A stretch of 41,589 bases of DNA, taken from NCBI GenBank assembly GCA_003024175.1, contig MDYQ01000233.1:1-41589 (forward strand), given 5' to 3'. Source of the DNA: Planoprotostelium fungivorum (lineage: Eukaryota > Evosea > Variosea > Cavosteliida > Cavosteliaceae). The notes beneath the pieces are model-generated. The model worked only from the letters and a program-made list of their open reading frames with translations, ran no database searches and was not told where the DNA came from. The translations under genes were made by a program, and so were the position numbers. This document shows, one piece after another, positions 20,649 to 32,247 of the stretch (position 1 is the stretch's first letter; the number at the start of each line of letters is the position of its first letter).

Positions 20649-21354
20649 ATGAACGCCAGCATGAGAGCCGTCTTCCTCTTCACTCTCCTCAGCCTCTTCT
20701 CTGCTTCTTATGCCTTGTTCAATGGCACTGTCTGTGACGTCTGCATTGCTGTGACCACTGCGACCCAATATCAGATAGCATACGAACAGTACAACAGGAC
20801 CGCCCTTCTGGCAGCATGCAATAACCTACCCGACCAGCAGGCACAACTCGTCGTGAGTCCGTCAAAACATGCTTCTCCTCTAACGATTCCTAGTGCGATG
20901 GAATCGTTCTATCTATGGCGCGAAGATCGTCGATGAAATCTTTACCGTTGCCGGGGCTGATGCACAGAAGGTGCTTCGAACCACGCCCGTCCATCCTCTC
21001 ACACGACACAGATTTGCACAGACATCAACCTCTGTTCCGCTCCCACTGCTACTTCTCTCGTCGAGTGCACTCGCTGCGTGAACTACGTTGAGGTGTCCAA
21101 GTCCGCTCAGAAGGTAAACAGTGACCCCCTTCTTTCTCTCAGTTGGCTGATGATTCTGCAGTTTCACAAGTCATCCGTTCAACACGAGGCTCTTCTCTCC
21201 GAGCTGTGTCAAGAGAACGAGTCTGTGAAGGGATGCAGCCAGAAGGTGGGGTGAAATGAAGACCGTCGTCACTGAGACAACACAGGTCAGATCCCTCCGC
21301 TCGTTAGCCAGCCACTCCTCCCTCTTCGCTTGTAAAGCTGCACGCCTGTGTTAG
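20649..21354 (+). CDS. Secreted saposin-B-like (SAPLIP) protein
   Basis: Residues 1-22 form a clear signal peptide (MRAVFLFTLLSLFSASYA). A saposin-B pattern follows: CDVC, then AACNNLP, then after an intron the YGAKIVDEI helix and ICTDINLC, giving the paired-cysteine spacing of the fold. A second Cys-containing half (ECTRC, LCQEN, GCSQK) ends in LC and TAG at 21352. Saposin-like proteins bind lipids in lysosomes or, in amoebae, can act on bacterial membranes; which applies here is unknown. Exon 1 is 20649-20852 by the best donor (GTGAGT), exon 2 20894-20970. With these junctions the frame is off by one nucleotide between exon 1 and the YGAKI helix. Either a weak donor 4 nt further on is used or there is a single-base lesion or sequencing error. 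AATAAA follows at 21371. Confidence 0.7.
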
Positions 21355-21370
21355 AGGAGACAGTCAACTG

Positions 21371-21376
21371 AATAAA
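21371..21376 (+). other. Poly(A) signal AATAAA
   Basis: Canonical hexamer 16 nt after the stop of the saposin-like gene. Confidence 0.6.
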
Positions 21377-21590
21377 GTGACAACCATTGAGATCTTCCTT
21401 TATCAATCGAAGAGAGAGAAAGACACCGACGTGTCCCCCGTCTTTGTGAGCTTGTCCCAAAACGATTTTCCCGCCTCTTTTTCCTTCTTGGGTTGTTTCA
21501 ACTTTTTGATCCTCTCGTTCTCACCCGATCGATGCATCTCCTCCTCCAATTCCTTCGACACCTGCACCCTCTTAAGACATCATGCAGAGC

Positions 21591-23757
21591 TCATCGATGC
21601 ACCTCCGGGTGGTTCGTGTTCAGTGCCTCTTGGAAGGCATCGTAGAGTTGACTGCTGGGCTTCGATTTGAGGAAACGGTTGACGTTGAAGAGGTTGGCCT
21701 TTGATACGAAATTCTGAGTGACGGCGATGGATTCTTCAATGTTTAAGACAGTGTGCCACCAACTGGATGGAATGAAGATGAGCTCCCCTGATCATCGTCA
21801 TCTTCCATCCAAAGAAGACAAGAGACAAGAAGAGAGGGAAGAAGAAAGAAGAAAAGAAGAGAAGGAAGAAGACAAGAGACAAGAAGAGAAGGAAGAAGAA
21901 AGAAGAGAAGAATGAAGAGAAGGAAGAAGAAAGAAGAGAAGAATGAAGAGAAGGAAGAAAGAAAGAAGAAAAGAAGAGAAGGAAGAAAGAAAGAAGAAAA
22001 GAAGAGAAGGAAGAAGAAAGAAGAGAAGAAGAGAAGGAAGAAAGAAAGAAGAGAAGAAGAGAAGGAAGAAAGAAAGAAGAGAAGAATGAAGAGAAGGAAG
22101 AAAGAAAGAAGAGAAGAATGAAGAGAAGGAAGAAAGAAAGAAGAGAAGAAGAGAAGTTCCTCACCTGGCTTCATGATAGCCTCTACAGGTCTGTAGGCAC
22201 CCGCCTTCTTTGTCTGTGGATAGAAATCGATGAACCATTCGATCACTCCTTCTGGTCTGCATTCCTTCAGTTCTGTCATGTGTTCATTCTCCTCACGTTT
22301 CTACCTCCCATCCATCCTCTGAAGGGTGCACCCCGGGTGGTACCTGCATTCACTCAGTCTCTCTATGGAAGCTTCCACGGTGATCATGATCATGATGAAT
22401 GATCATGATGAACGATCGTGATGAACAGTGATGGTGGTCACATGTTCGGGAGGATAGAGAATCCATTTCTTGCAACCAGAGAAGAGTCCATTCCAAGCGG
22501 ATGTGAAATTTGGGTCCTTGTGAAAACTCGATCCTGTCTCACTTCACACACAATTCGACTCCACACACAATCTCTCATGTACGCACCTGATCTCGCTGGA
22601 CCCACTAGAATCCATCGATAAGAAGGTCTCTCCTTTGTGGGTAACATCTCAAAGAAATCTTCCTTGAAATAAGGGGGCACCTCCTCTCGTTATTCTCTCC
22701 ACTCGATAGAGGATGCACGAATCAAATGACAACTTTACCTCGTAAGCACCACGGAGGGAGGGAGCCTTATCTGCAAACATATTGTCGAACAGATACATAG
22801 GACTGACCTGGTAGAGTGAGACATACAAGAGATATGTTCTATCACCTCTTGAATGGAGGATGAATACTGAAAGTAATCTCTCAAGGTCATCGACACACCC
22901 TGGTCCGTCTTGAATTTCGTGTCACCGTAATTCTTCAACATGTTCTCTTTCGTCCACTGCGTTCTATCCCATCTACAACCAGTCATTTTCAATCGAATGA
23001 AACCTTGTGTGAAATCACGTGGGGACGATGTCTGTAATGATGACGGGACGATTTGGCTTCTCGTATTTCTCAATGAATTCCTCTAAAGACAAGTTGGACC
23101 TCCTCTCAATGTTCTCATAAGTGGCCCAAGGACTCAAATCGACCGTAGAACAGTACCATTGGTTGTATAGTACGTCAGAATAAAAGTCTGATGAGGTGAG
23201 GGGGAGGAAGAGTAGAGACGATCACCTTTGAGGTTGATGTTGGCGAGAATGACTTGTTCATTTTTGTTCTTCCTCTTCAACGTTTCGCAAGAGAATGTCT
23301 TCTTCCAAGAACCTGATGAAAATGAGGTGATGTCACATCATCAGAATACATCGTCACCTCTGTAACAAAAGTCACCCTCGAAGGCTTCTAATGTCATCGG
23401 CTTCCACAGAGAGTCGGTCTGTGCGAAGATGTAGAATCCTTTGCTTGTCAACGACAGACTGACGAGATCGCGAGGATCCTCCAATGTCCTTCGTCATCGA
23501 TCAGTGCTGTCACACGTCGTCACCCTTCCTCACTCAAGCATGGCCAGGATGATCTGATCGATCAGAGGGGCAAAGTCTCCCAAACTCTCATCTCTGTAAT
23601 TGTAGAGGTTGTCACTCAGCCAGATGTTACCCAGAGGGCGAACACCGTTAGGATGAGGTGGAACATCGTATTTCCTGTACTTGTTGCTCGACTCGATAGC
23701 ACCTTTCGTGCTGGATCGGCTCCTCTTATTACCACTGATGTGAACCTCCCCCGTCAT
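21591..23757 (-). CDS. F-box / JmjC-domain oxygenase-like protein
   Basis: JmjC proteins of this type are Fe(II)/2-oxoglutarate oxygenases acting on proteins. The start is the ATG at 23757. An F-box-like segment (NGVRPLGNIWL, then LGDFAPLIDQIILAMLE) is followed by LVSLSLTSKGFYIFAQTDSLWK, the usual F-box continuation. The JmjC part includes NLSLEEFIEKYEKPNRPVII, YLFDNMFADKAP, and SFHKDPNFTSAWNGLFSGC with the HxD iron ligands as His-Lys-Asp. Then come KKWILYPPEHV, VPPGVHPSEDG, GELIFIPSSWWHTVLNIEES with the distal His, and AVTQNFVS. This order matches plant At1g78280-like F-box/JmjC proteins. About ten exons. One intron, 21788-22164 (377 nt), is ten times the local norm because of a GAAGAA-type tract. 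The acceptor after VHPSEDGWE is placed at CTGAAG (40-nt intron) to keep frame. The gene is tail-to-tail with the saposin-like gene. Confidence 0.85.
21815..22156. repeat. Polypurine (GAAGAA/GAGAAG) low-complexity tract in JmjC intron
   Basis: About 340 bp of GAAGAAAGAAG-type repeats, almost pure purine on the plus strand and so almost pure pyrimidine on the transcribed gene's sense strand. It fills the intron whose donor is at 22164 and acceptor at 21788. Long open frames here in all directions are repeat artefacts. Confidence 0.85.
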
Positions 23758-23867
23758 CTCCTTGTTCCTTCTCAACTCGGCAAACCGTGGAATGTTCGTT
23801 GTAGACGCCTAAAAGGAGACAATATTTTACATTTTTCGACACAACCGATCCACACCAACTCGAGAAT

Positions 23868-24768
23868 ATGAGTCTCACCTCTGAAGCAGCCCAGCTCCGT
23901 GCTGAAGTCGATCGTATCCGACACCACCTATCTCTTGTTCAGGAGTTGATCAACGTCAAGCAGGTGATTCGACCTTCCTTTCACGCTCGGTGTCAGCCCC
24001 TCAACCTCCACAGGAAGTGCAGAGAATTCAGTCTGAGTTTGAGAAGTTGAAGACTCAGGCATCCACTCAGAAGACACCCACAACTGCCGCAGAGATCGTC
24101 GCTCAGAAGACCGCCGGAATGAAGGTGACCACCCTCTTATGACCCTCCATCCTGATCATATATCGCAGGTCGTCGATTCCGTCCCACCCATCGGAGTTGC
24201 CACCGTCACCTCCGTCACCTCTGCTACCAGTGAGTCTACCTCCATCGGCATCTTTCACATTCTCATCCTCTGCAGCCGTCGTACAACCCACAGCCGCACC
24301 CGTCGTAGCCAAGCCAGCCCCCGTGGTGACTCCAGCTCCTGTTGCTGCTGCCCCGGTGAAATCGACGACCACGACCACCGCTGCTCCCGTCGTAGCCAAG
24401 TCTACCCCCGTGGTGATTCCCACACCTGCCCCCGTTGCTGCTAAAACGACAACTGCTCCCGTTGCCACTACAACGGTCAAGCCCGTGACCACCACCACCA
24501 CCACTACGACTACCACCACTGCTGTCAAGCCCGCTGCCGCCTCTACAACGACTGGTATGTATTTCGATGATCGTCATTCGTGATGTTTTCACTTGTCGTC
24601 GTGATGATGCGATGTAACGTGTTGAGTATTGACATGGATTCAGTGAGCCCAACACCGGTAGTGAAACCAACAGCAGCCACATCCCACGTGGTGAACACGA
24701 GCAACACTGTATCAAACACTGCTGTATCTGGAATGAGAGCCAAATGGGAGGCTCTCAACAAGAAGTAA
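23868..24768 (+). CDS. Coiled-coil, Pro/Thr/Ala-rich protein
   Basis: Five exons (23868-23963, 24014-24124, 24169-24229, 24276-24554, 24644-24768), phase-consistent, give 223 residues. Residues 1-60 form a coiled coil (AAQLRAEVDRIRHHLSLVQE, then VQRIQSEFEKLKTQ). From about residue 85 the protein is disordered: APVV(A/T)KP/TPAPV repeats, a Thr run (~11 residues) and more PTPVVKPT. The C-terminus is short and helical (GMRAKWEALNKK). There is no signal peptide or membrane segment. I do not recognise a family; the layout suggests a cytoskeletal or adaptor linker protein. The gene is divergent from the JmjC gene with 110 bp between start codons, so they may share a promoter. Confidence 0.75.
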
Positions 24769-24829
24769 TCTACATAAACTCCTGCCACTCGTCTTTGCGT
24801 CATCATCGTCTTCCATCACGATCACATCT

Positions 24830-25904
24830 TTATGAGAAGACATCTCCCTCTGTCATGTCCAATCTCTTTCCAAAGGTAGAGTGAAGAGGCATGAGATCGG
24901 GGATGATGAGACCTCTGAGATCTTCCCTCTCTTCTTCCATGTCTTGTCCTCTTGTCACCAACAGAGCCTCCATTCCAATTCCCTTCGCTCCGAGGAAATC
25001 TTTCTCGTAATGATCTCCAACGTGCATCACTTGAGATGCTGATGGAGAGTAAGACACTTGAAGAAAAGAACATGAACAGAGGGTATACGAAGGTGTGGAA
25101 TGGATTCGGCATGATGATCGATGAAGAGAGACTCACGATGATGCTTGGATAGTCGACATGCCTCGGTGTAGATCGATGGGTCTGGTTTTCGCTTGCCGAA
25201 TTCCCTCGAACACAAGACGAAATCGAACAAGTGATGGATACCTCGACCATGTCAGCTCCTCTTGATGCGAAGACTCACCGAGAGACTCTAACACTTGATG
25301 GATGCGTTCGTCCGTGTTGGTAATGAGACCGATGGAATCCACTCTCTCCCTCACATCAGCGAGGACCTGTTTGGATCATGAGAAGATTCGATTTCAGTAT
25401 TCAGACTCACTGCTTTTGTCTCTGGGAATAATTTGTAACCTTCTACGCTGGAAAATTGGCTGTACAGCGAATCAGACATCTTGGATAACGTCTCTTCTTC
25501 TTCTTTGGATGTCAAATAATCCGCCCCTCGATACGTATTGTATACCACCTTCCCTCGATCAATCATTTGATTGATGTCACGTGTTCATCCTTCACCTCCT
25601 TCCACCACTGTTTCGATTCGACGTTATTCTCACTTCCAAAGTTTGGCCATTTTGCGTCTGCCTGCTTGTATGCTCGATAGAAACTATCACGAAGTTCATC
25701 GGGTGCCTCTATATTCTGTTTCGTTGATGTGCCATCGTATGGATTCTTGAAGAACATCCTCTCAGGTTTGTGACTCATCTCAGTACGAAGGGCCACACCA
25801 TGTCTCCTCGCTTCTCTGGCATAGAACCTTCCAACACCACCTCTGATCTCAAAGAGTGTCCCCATCCCATCGAAGGTGAGAGCCCTCACCGCTTTTCCGC
25901 TCAT
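24830..25904 (-). CDS. HDHD3: HAD-superfamily hydrolase, HDHD3-like
   Basis: HAD enzymes are mostly phosphatases using an Asp nucleophile. The spliced frame (about six exons, ~250 residues) starts at the ATG at 25904. Motif I is TFDGMGTLF: the nucleophile Asp is present but the usual +2 acid Asp is Met. Human HDHD3 also departs from DxD here. Motif II is IGLITNTDER. Motif III is FGKRKPDPSIYTEA and motif IV is MHVGDHYEKDFLGAKGIGM. Further HDHD3-type markers are the cap sequence SKQWWKEV and LFDFVLCSREFG. Introns are 40-50 nt. The start lies 131 bp from the divergent PNO1 start. Confidence 0.86.
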
Positions 25905-26035
25905 GGTGTCTGTTGTTCCAGCGGGTGATTTTACAGATGGAACTACAACGAAAGAGAGGAAAAGGAAAGGAGAGAGAAAAGTTTCTTTGCGTTCATTTTC
26001 GCGAAGCTCACACAGCGACACATCACTGTAGAGAA

Positions 26036-27076
26036 ATGAGACCTCCTAAAGCCAAGGCCGCTAAAGAGAAACTCCCAGAGATGGAAGGTGTGTCGGATCT
26101 CACTTGCATATCACATCACTCTTACGATTGTCTCCAGTGGATCTCACAGAAGACCCTGAGGGTCCCGTCGAAGATGTCGAGGAGGAAGAGATGCAGACGG
26201 AAGAAGTGAAGGAAGTGAAGGAGGTACCCAAGCCAAAATTCAAAGAGATCAAGGCCACACAAGCAACGGGAGGGTGAGAGACTCTTTTTTGAGCTTGATA
26301 TACTGTCACACCATTTCTATCGGCCATCGGCTGAAGAACATGATAGTGCACAGACGAGAAAGATCCCAGTGCCCATCAACCGTTTGGCACCTCTTCGAAA
26401 AGACTGGGTCAAGATCTACACACCCATCGTAGAACAACTCGTCCTCCAGATCCGTATGAACACACAATCAAAGAAGATCGAGATCCGAGTGAGTTCATTC
26501 CAAGTGAGAGAGACATTGACAAGATGAAAGACGTCTTCCGAAACGCCAAGCGTTGGAAACCTGCAGAAAGCTGCCGACTTCATCGAGGCTTACCTCATCG
26601 GCTTCGATGTCGAGGTGAGATCCATGGTCGTTGCAAGTCACAACCGTTGACACATCACAGGATGCCCTCGCTCTGTTACGTCTGGACGATCTCTACGTCG
26701 AATCATTCAACGTCGAAGATGGTGATTCCATCTCCATCTTCCACCTGGAAAGTCTAATGAGTCGACAGTCAAGTCACTGAAGGGAGAGCATCTTTCCAGA
26801 GCCATCGGTCGTATTGCAGGATCAGACGGAAAGACAAAGTTCACCATCGAGAACGTGACGAAGACACGTCTCGTCGTGGCCGATAAGAGAATCCACATCT
26901 TGGGCTCTTTCGCCAACATACAGACGGCAAGAACGGCCGTGTGCGATCTCATCTTGGGTGAGATGATCTCACATGCACATGGAAAGATGAAGAGCTGACG
27001 TCCATCAGGATCACCTCCAGGAAAAGTCTACGCGAAGCTGCGGTCGGTTGCGGGGAGAGCCAAGGAGAGATTTTAA
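26036..27076 (+). CDS. PNO1: PNO1 / Dim2, KH-domain 40S ribosome assembly factor
   Basis: PNO1 partners the nuclease NOB1 in the nucleolus and cytoplasm during 18S rRNA 3' maturation. An acidic N-terminus ([19 protein letters not shown]) precedes the conserved core: [74 protein letters not shown] and [20 protein letters not shown] with the KH GxxG as GSDG. It ends [40 protein letters not shown] and [12 protein letters not shown]. About seven exons; the second junction is best placed at acceptor GAACATGATAG to keep phase. Length (about 240) fits the family (human 252). The stop at 27074 is 36 bp from the convergent neighbour's stop. Confidence 0.94.
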
Positions 27077-27112
27077 TAGAAGAGAGTTCGAACAAATCTA
27101 TATTACATCTTC

Positions 27113-28295
27113 TCATCGCACGTGGTTGTCGAGATATTCTTCGATCTTCTGACTGTAGAGCCTCTTGCTGCCGTCGTTCTTCTCGTTGTGATTCGGTGGA
27201 CTCGTACTCGTCGGATCGAAGGTGCTCGCATGCCGCTTGACTCGGTTGATGGCCTCTTCTCGTCTCGTCTTCAGTTGGAGGGGCACGGCGTCGTTGAGGA
27301 AGTTCTTCATGCGATCGATCGAGAAGAAGGGCTCCCGGAACAGTTGCAGCTGTTCGGTGCAGTCGATGCCGTGGATGGGCTTCCCCTGGATGATGTCCTC
27401 GACTTGGTACAGAACGAGGCCAAATAGCTGTCGAGGGTGAGATGGAGGGGAGATGAGATGGAGGGAGTCACACCTCGTTGGAGTCTTCGGTCCTGTTCTG
27501 GTAGGCATCATACAGTCGGCTGACTGAGATCATGAGAGGTAGGATGGTGACTTTCTCATCTAAGACGAGACAGGGTCCCTTTCCTCGAGTGAGATTGTCT
27601 TTCATGTCGATTACGTTCATCGTATCGTTCGTCAGGGCTCGAAGTGAAGTGGAGACGTGTGATTCTCCTTGAATCTATTGAATGTTATCTCTTGTGACCT
27701 GTTGGACATCTTACCCTTCTGGCCCTCATTGTGGACAGTTTCAGTTGATGTGATTTCGTTCCCACGTCTATACATCGGACGAGAACGTACCATTCTTCTT
27801 CTAATTTGATGCAAGGGAGGACAAAGAGGTCCTCATAATTTGTGTGTGACGATTCTAAACCCAAATGGCTCATTTCTCTCGTGGGAATACCTCCCTCACT
27901 GGCTCTTAGATTGATCATACTCATGTTATTCAATTGGACGCTGTGTCTGCGATGGTCCAAGTTCGATTGGGATTGGGTTCGACTCACACTCACTCCTGAG
28001 GCATCCATTATCTCAGGTTTCTCAAACTCTAATTTCACCTCTTGTCTTGGGGTTAGAAGCGATCAATTCCTTGCGAAGTTCGGCTGTTTGGGCTTGAACC
28101 GATGATAGTTCATTCTGCATGTTCAGGGTCTTCTCTAATGCCTGCTTCATGAAGATGGTCGAACGCTATAAGATCTTGACTCAGATATCCCACTGGATGA
28201 CTATCTATCACCTCCTTCTGGACCCGTAGAACCTCTAGGAGCCAATCGATCCTCTCTTGGATCACTTGGTTCTCTGCTGAGAGATCCCGAGACAT
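27113..28295 (-). CDS. Unidentified coiled-coil protein
   Basis: The start is the ATG at 28295 (MSRDLSAENQVIQERIDWLL); no upstream in-frame ATG. About six exons and ~335 residues. Residues 1-80 form a coiled coil (LLEVLRVQKE; QALEKTLNMQNELSSVQAQT). A globular part follows: YEDLFVLPCIKLEEEWYVLV, HQLKLSTMRARR, MNVIDMKDNLTRGKGPCLVL and ILPLMISVSRLYDAYQNRTE. The end is LFGLVLYQVEDIIQGKP then a basic, helical tail (LKTRREEAINRVKRHA). Donor/acceptor pairs fit with 40-50 nt introns. I do not recognise the family; no enzyme motif, signal peptide or membrane segment is visible. It is tail-to-tail with PNO1. Confidence 0.72.
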
Positions 28296-28695
28296 TATTG
28301 TATGCTCGTCGGATGCTGATTCGAAGATGGTGTCAGCGTTGTTCCTTGACAAGGCCTCGGCGTCTTCATTTTCGGAAGTGGACCACTTGACAAGCCCTCA
28401 AGTCATACACGGGCGACCTTACTGCTTTGAGGGTAACGAGTAGGCCCTCTTTTTTTCCTCAGCACAAGGAGAGGAGCACCGAGGCTCAGACCCGAGAAGA
28501 TCAACCGTACAACCCTCGGTGGAGAGAACTGAACATACTTTGGTCTGTCGCCGCTCTGTGAATGATGTCACATTCGAGCTTCTTTACGGTAAAGCAATGA
28601 AAGGGGAGCTGTTGGCCTGGCAAGAGTGAAAGGAGAAGTGATCAATTGTAGATGGATGGGTGAATCATACCGACACATTTCTCATCAGATTTACC
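28296..28695. other. Divergent intergenic region
   Basis: A 400-bp gap between start codons; includes a T-run (about 28448). No recognisable RNA gene or repeat. Confidence 0.5.
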
Positions 28696-31600
28696 ATGGA
28701 AGAACACCGACAGAGGAGTGCTTCTATGCAAAATCTGAGGAAGAGAAGGATCACCTCGCCCGAAATACGGAAGGACACAGAACCTATTGATAGTGAACGT
28801 CCCTCTGTACATCCCCTGGCAACAAGTGACACGTTGGAGTCAATAGCACCCATTTCCCTTCCGGTTGGTGGTCGTATAACAGAAGATCACATCAAACTTC
28901 TTCATCTCATCTCTCTGTACACAAAGAAGGCCATCACTGCCGATGAAAAAGACGAATGGATGAGAAGACTCCCCTTGTTAGTGTTGATCTATGAGATTAC
29001 CATCGCTGGTTCTTTCGACTACGATTATGCACCGGTCTCTGAACCGATCGGTGACCTCTCTCGTCTTCATCTATTCGTTGACGTGGGACAGGGAGGAGAA
29101 TCATGTACATGAACATCTCCCAAGAGGGAAGAGATGACATTGACGACTTACGGGAAGAGGGTGATGATGTTCCTTCCGTTCTCTCGTTCATTTTCTGTAC
29201 AGGTTTGATCAACGGACTCAAACTATCGAGTAATGATTATCAATCCATCACCGCATATCAAGTGAGGAGGTGACTGATGAAAGATATTCTAACCCTGTGG
29301 ATAGATATCTCAGAAGGGAGGTGAATTATTGAGGAGTATTCTCGACACAGAAGAGAAGTTGGAATGGGTGAAGAAGATCGAAGAAACGATCAGAGATCCC
29401 ATCACAGGAAATCTCCTCGTAGTTCATTGGACTGGAGATGTTTTTCACATCCGAGGCGACTCTGGTGATTGAATTCATCGATCACCCATCCATCACATCA
29501 TTCCAAATGATCTTCTCACCATGACTTTTCTCACTTGAAAATTGACAAGAGAAGGTTACACGAGGGAATCGAGTATCACAACACCAGAAGACGTATCTTA
29601 CGTCTCCTCCCCCTACCTTCCCAAGATGCTTCGATACGACAACGACACAGCGATGACATCAAACTCTCATCGTCTATCTGAAATCGCCGGCTGCACATCC
29701 ACCATCATCGACCAAGAGCTCAACGAGGTCGGCGTTTCAATCGGATGACATTCTCACCTCTGATAGGTCATCGTGCTGTCTGATGTGAAGGTCATGGTCT
29801 GTGAATGGATTCCATTCGGATCGAATCACATCGTTGCCATGAACGACAAGTTGGGATCAACGGAGAGAGTGCAAGGTGGTTTGTTCACCGCTCTGGTAGA
29901 TGATCAGCCTGCGGGAACGAAATTTGCCATGGAACCGGGTGAGTTGTAGACGAACGGATTTGGGACGGAAGCTGAGGGAATCAGGGCTGACTAGCGTTCA
30001 AATCTTGGAATTTGATTATTCCATGTTTTTGAATTTCGAGGCGGACATCAATTTTCCCGAGGAAGAAGGTATGATCACAACTGTTTGTCATCTCATCGAT
30101 GTCACCCCTCATCCTCTTTCATCATTGTGAATCGTCTCACACGATGAGTAGGAGTGAAGCAGATCGAACAATTTGGAGTTCACGTCAGAGACGACGGATC
30201 CGTGTGTTACGGACTCACCATCGATGGTATCATGGACAGAGACAAAGATCGTGTCTCTCTCGATCACTTGTCTAGGTGAGATCCCTCACCTGAGTCATCC
30301 AAATGACGCGTTGTAGATTGCTGGCCGACGTCCATCAAGACAGCTCCACCATCTTAGAATCTCTCCTGACATCATACCAGAGACGTCTCATCGAAACGTT
30401 GTTAGGAGAAGACGTGAACAACCGATCCAAATTCAACGTCATCATTGCAAAGAAGATCACACCCAGGATGTCATGTGCACTTTACATGGACAAGGAGGAA
30501 CACGAGAACGAACTGAAACAAGTGAGATGATGGAGAGAACGACACTGAGACGTGAAGGTCATCGGTGACACTCATGCATCGTACGACATCAACGATACGC
30601 TGTTGATCACGGCGAAGAACGGTATTGTCATCGTGACAGAGGACGAGACACCCTTCGAGAACGTGAGGGGGAGGATGGTATGACGTGGAATGACGTCATC
30701 AGATCATCTTGTTCTACATGTCGCTGATGGGTCGTCGCATCATCTTGGACCATTTCTTCGCCAGAGTCTTCTCTCTCTACGAGATGCTGAAGGAAACGAG
30801 GACTCTCATTTTGAACCACGAGAAGTCTCCCAATTCCTTCCAAAACATCCGAACGGGTGTCTCCGAGGTGAATCCATCTCACAGATGGTGAGACAGAGAT
30901 TGATGTGAGGGTAGGTATCGAAGCAAGCGATCTTACTGCAAGAGTTGTTGGGTTATCTCACTGAATCGTTCGATGAGATCCAAGTACCTCAGGTGAGTTC
31001 TCTTTTCCACTGTTCTTCTTCGATGTACCATGATGAGATGAATCCATCGATACGATATGCATGGAGAGTAGAGGAATGAGAGATACAGAGTGAAGAGGGT
31101 ACGATATCCCACAAGTACATGACGACGTTGAGAGTGGAGAAGATTACGAGAGATCTAAAGAGGAGAACGAGAGACCTGAAGAAGAACATCCATGGAATCC
31201 AGAACGAATTAGGTGCACAGAGAGAGATGTCCGATGTCATCAAGTGAGATCCTCCTCCACTGTTCCACTCACACATGACGTTGACTCATGATGTCCATGA
31301 GCTGATGTCGACTCGTGATGTCCATGAGCTGATGTCGACTCGTGATGTCCATGAGCTGACGTTGACTCGTGATGTCCATGAGCTGACGTTGACTCGTGAT
31401 GTCCATGAGTTGATGTCGACTCGTGATGTCCATGAGCTGACGTTGACTCGTGATGTCGATGGACTAACGATATCAGGGAAGTGAACATGCTGAGATTGCA
31501 AGAGGCAATGTATGCCAACACGAAGAACTTGGAGAACGTCATCCGCTCCAACGAGAGGGCCAGCTCCAGCTTGGAGATCCTACAGCTCGTCTTATCTGGC

Positions 31601-32247
31601 ACCCTCGCCTTCGAGATCTTAGATCGTCTGACGGGAGAGTGGAGCGTACTCGATACCTGGTGACATCCTCTGACACTGACACCTGACACTGACACGTGGC
31701 AGGTGGGGTGATCAGTACATCAAGCAGCCTCTCATCGAGAAGCCGGGAGCGTGGTTCGTCATCAATCTCCTCCTTTGGTTCTGTGTGGCTTACGGCCTGA
31801 AGCATCTCATGGAGGCCCTCACTCAGAGGTCCACTCACGTTCTCATCGTGAGAGTGAAGGCGAACGTTCCCATCAACTTGTCTTGTCTGTATCAGTACCT
31901 CTCCACGAAGATGCTGCAGGAAGAAGAAGTGGGAGTGGAGGATAAGGTGAAGACATGGGATGATGATGATGCTGACGGGGACAGATGGTGATCAAGAAGG
32001 TGTCGTGGTCGGAAGAAGATGAGAACAAGTGGAACGGAGGGACACCAATGATAGAGGTGAGAGATGAGAGAGCGTGAATGGTGGTGACGATGAACAGCTG
32101 TCCTTTGATGAGAAGCACTGTTACCTGTTGGGATTCTTCATTCAAGTGGACAAGGTGAACAAGAACGTCAACGAGGGGACGATCAAAGAGAAGATGTGGA
32201 AGGAGCTCACCGATGCGGGGGTCGTAGATCTCACGGATGTGACATAA
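28696..32247 (+). CDS. Unidentified large protein with C-terminal membrane anchor
   Basis: The start is the ATG at 28696 (MEEHRQRSASMQNLRKRR, basic). About 15 exons and ~850 residues. The first 600 residues are globular with no motif I can name (for example VVHWTGDVFHIRGDSG, VKVMVCEWIPFGSNHIVAM, GVKQIEQFGVHVRDDGSVCY, FYMSLMGRRIILDHFFARVF). A coiled coil follows (KITRDLKRRTRDLKKNIHGI; LRLQEAMYANTKNLENVIRS). Then comes a hydrophobic region (LEILQLVLSGTLAFEILDRL) and one strong TM segment, WFVINLLLWFCVAYGLKHLM, with a cytosolic or lumenal tail. No signal peptide is obvious. The exon join at about 29058 requires a 42-nt intron ending GTGGGACAG; reading through meets a stop. Likely a tail-region-anchored membrane protein; function unknown. 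Confidence 0.75.
31276..31464 (+). repeat. 27-bp minisatellite, seven units, inside an intron
   Basis: Seven consecutive 27-bp units of TGAYGTYGACTCGTGATGT + CCATGAGC. Two main variants (TGATGTCGAC and TGACGTTGAC) are interspersed and the last unit is divergent. It fills most of the 233-nt intron 31244-31476. Because 27 is a multiple of three, all six frames stay open, producing spurious DVHEL-type frames. Confidence 0.95.

Noticed and set aside
21718-22164. Lys/Glu-rich and Phe/Leu/Ser-rich frames
   Set aside because: Artefacts of the GAAGAA tract. The JmjC frame PGELIFIPSSWWH resumes exactly across it, so it is an intron.
31240-31695. Frames made of DVHEL/GHHEST repeats on both strands
   Set aside because: They are translations of the 27-bp intronic minisatellite, whose unit length is divisible by three.
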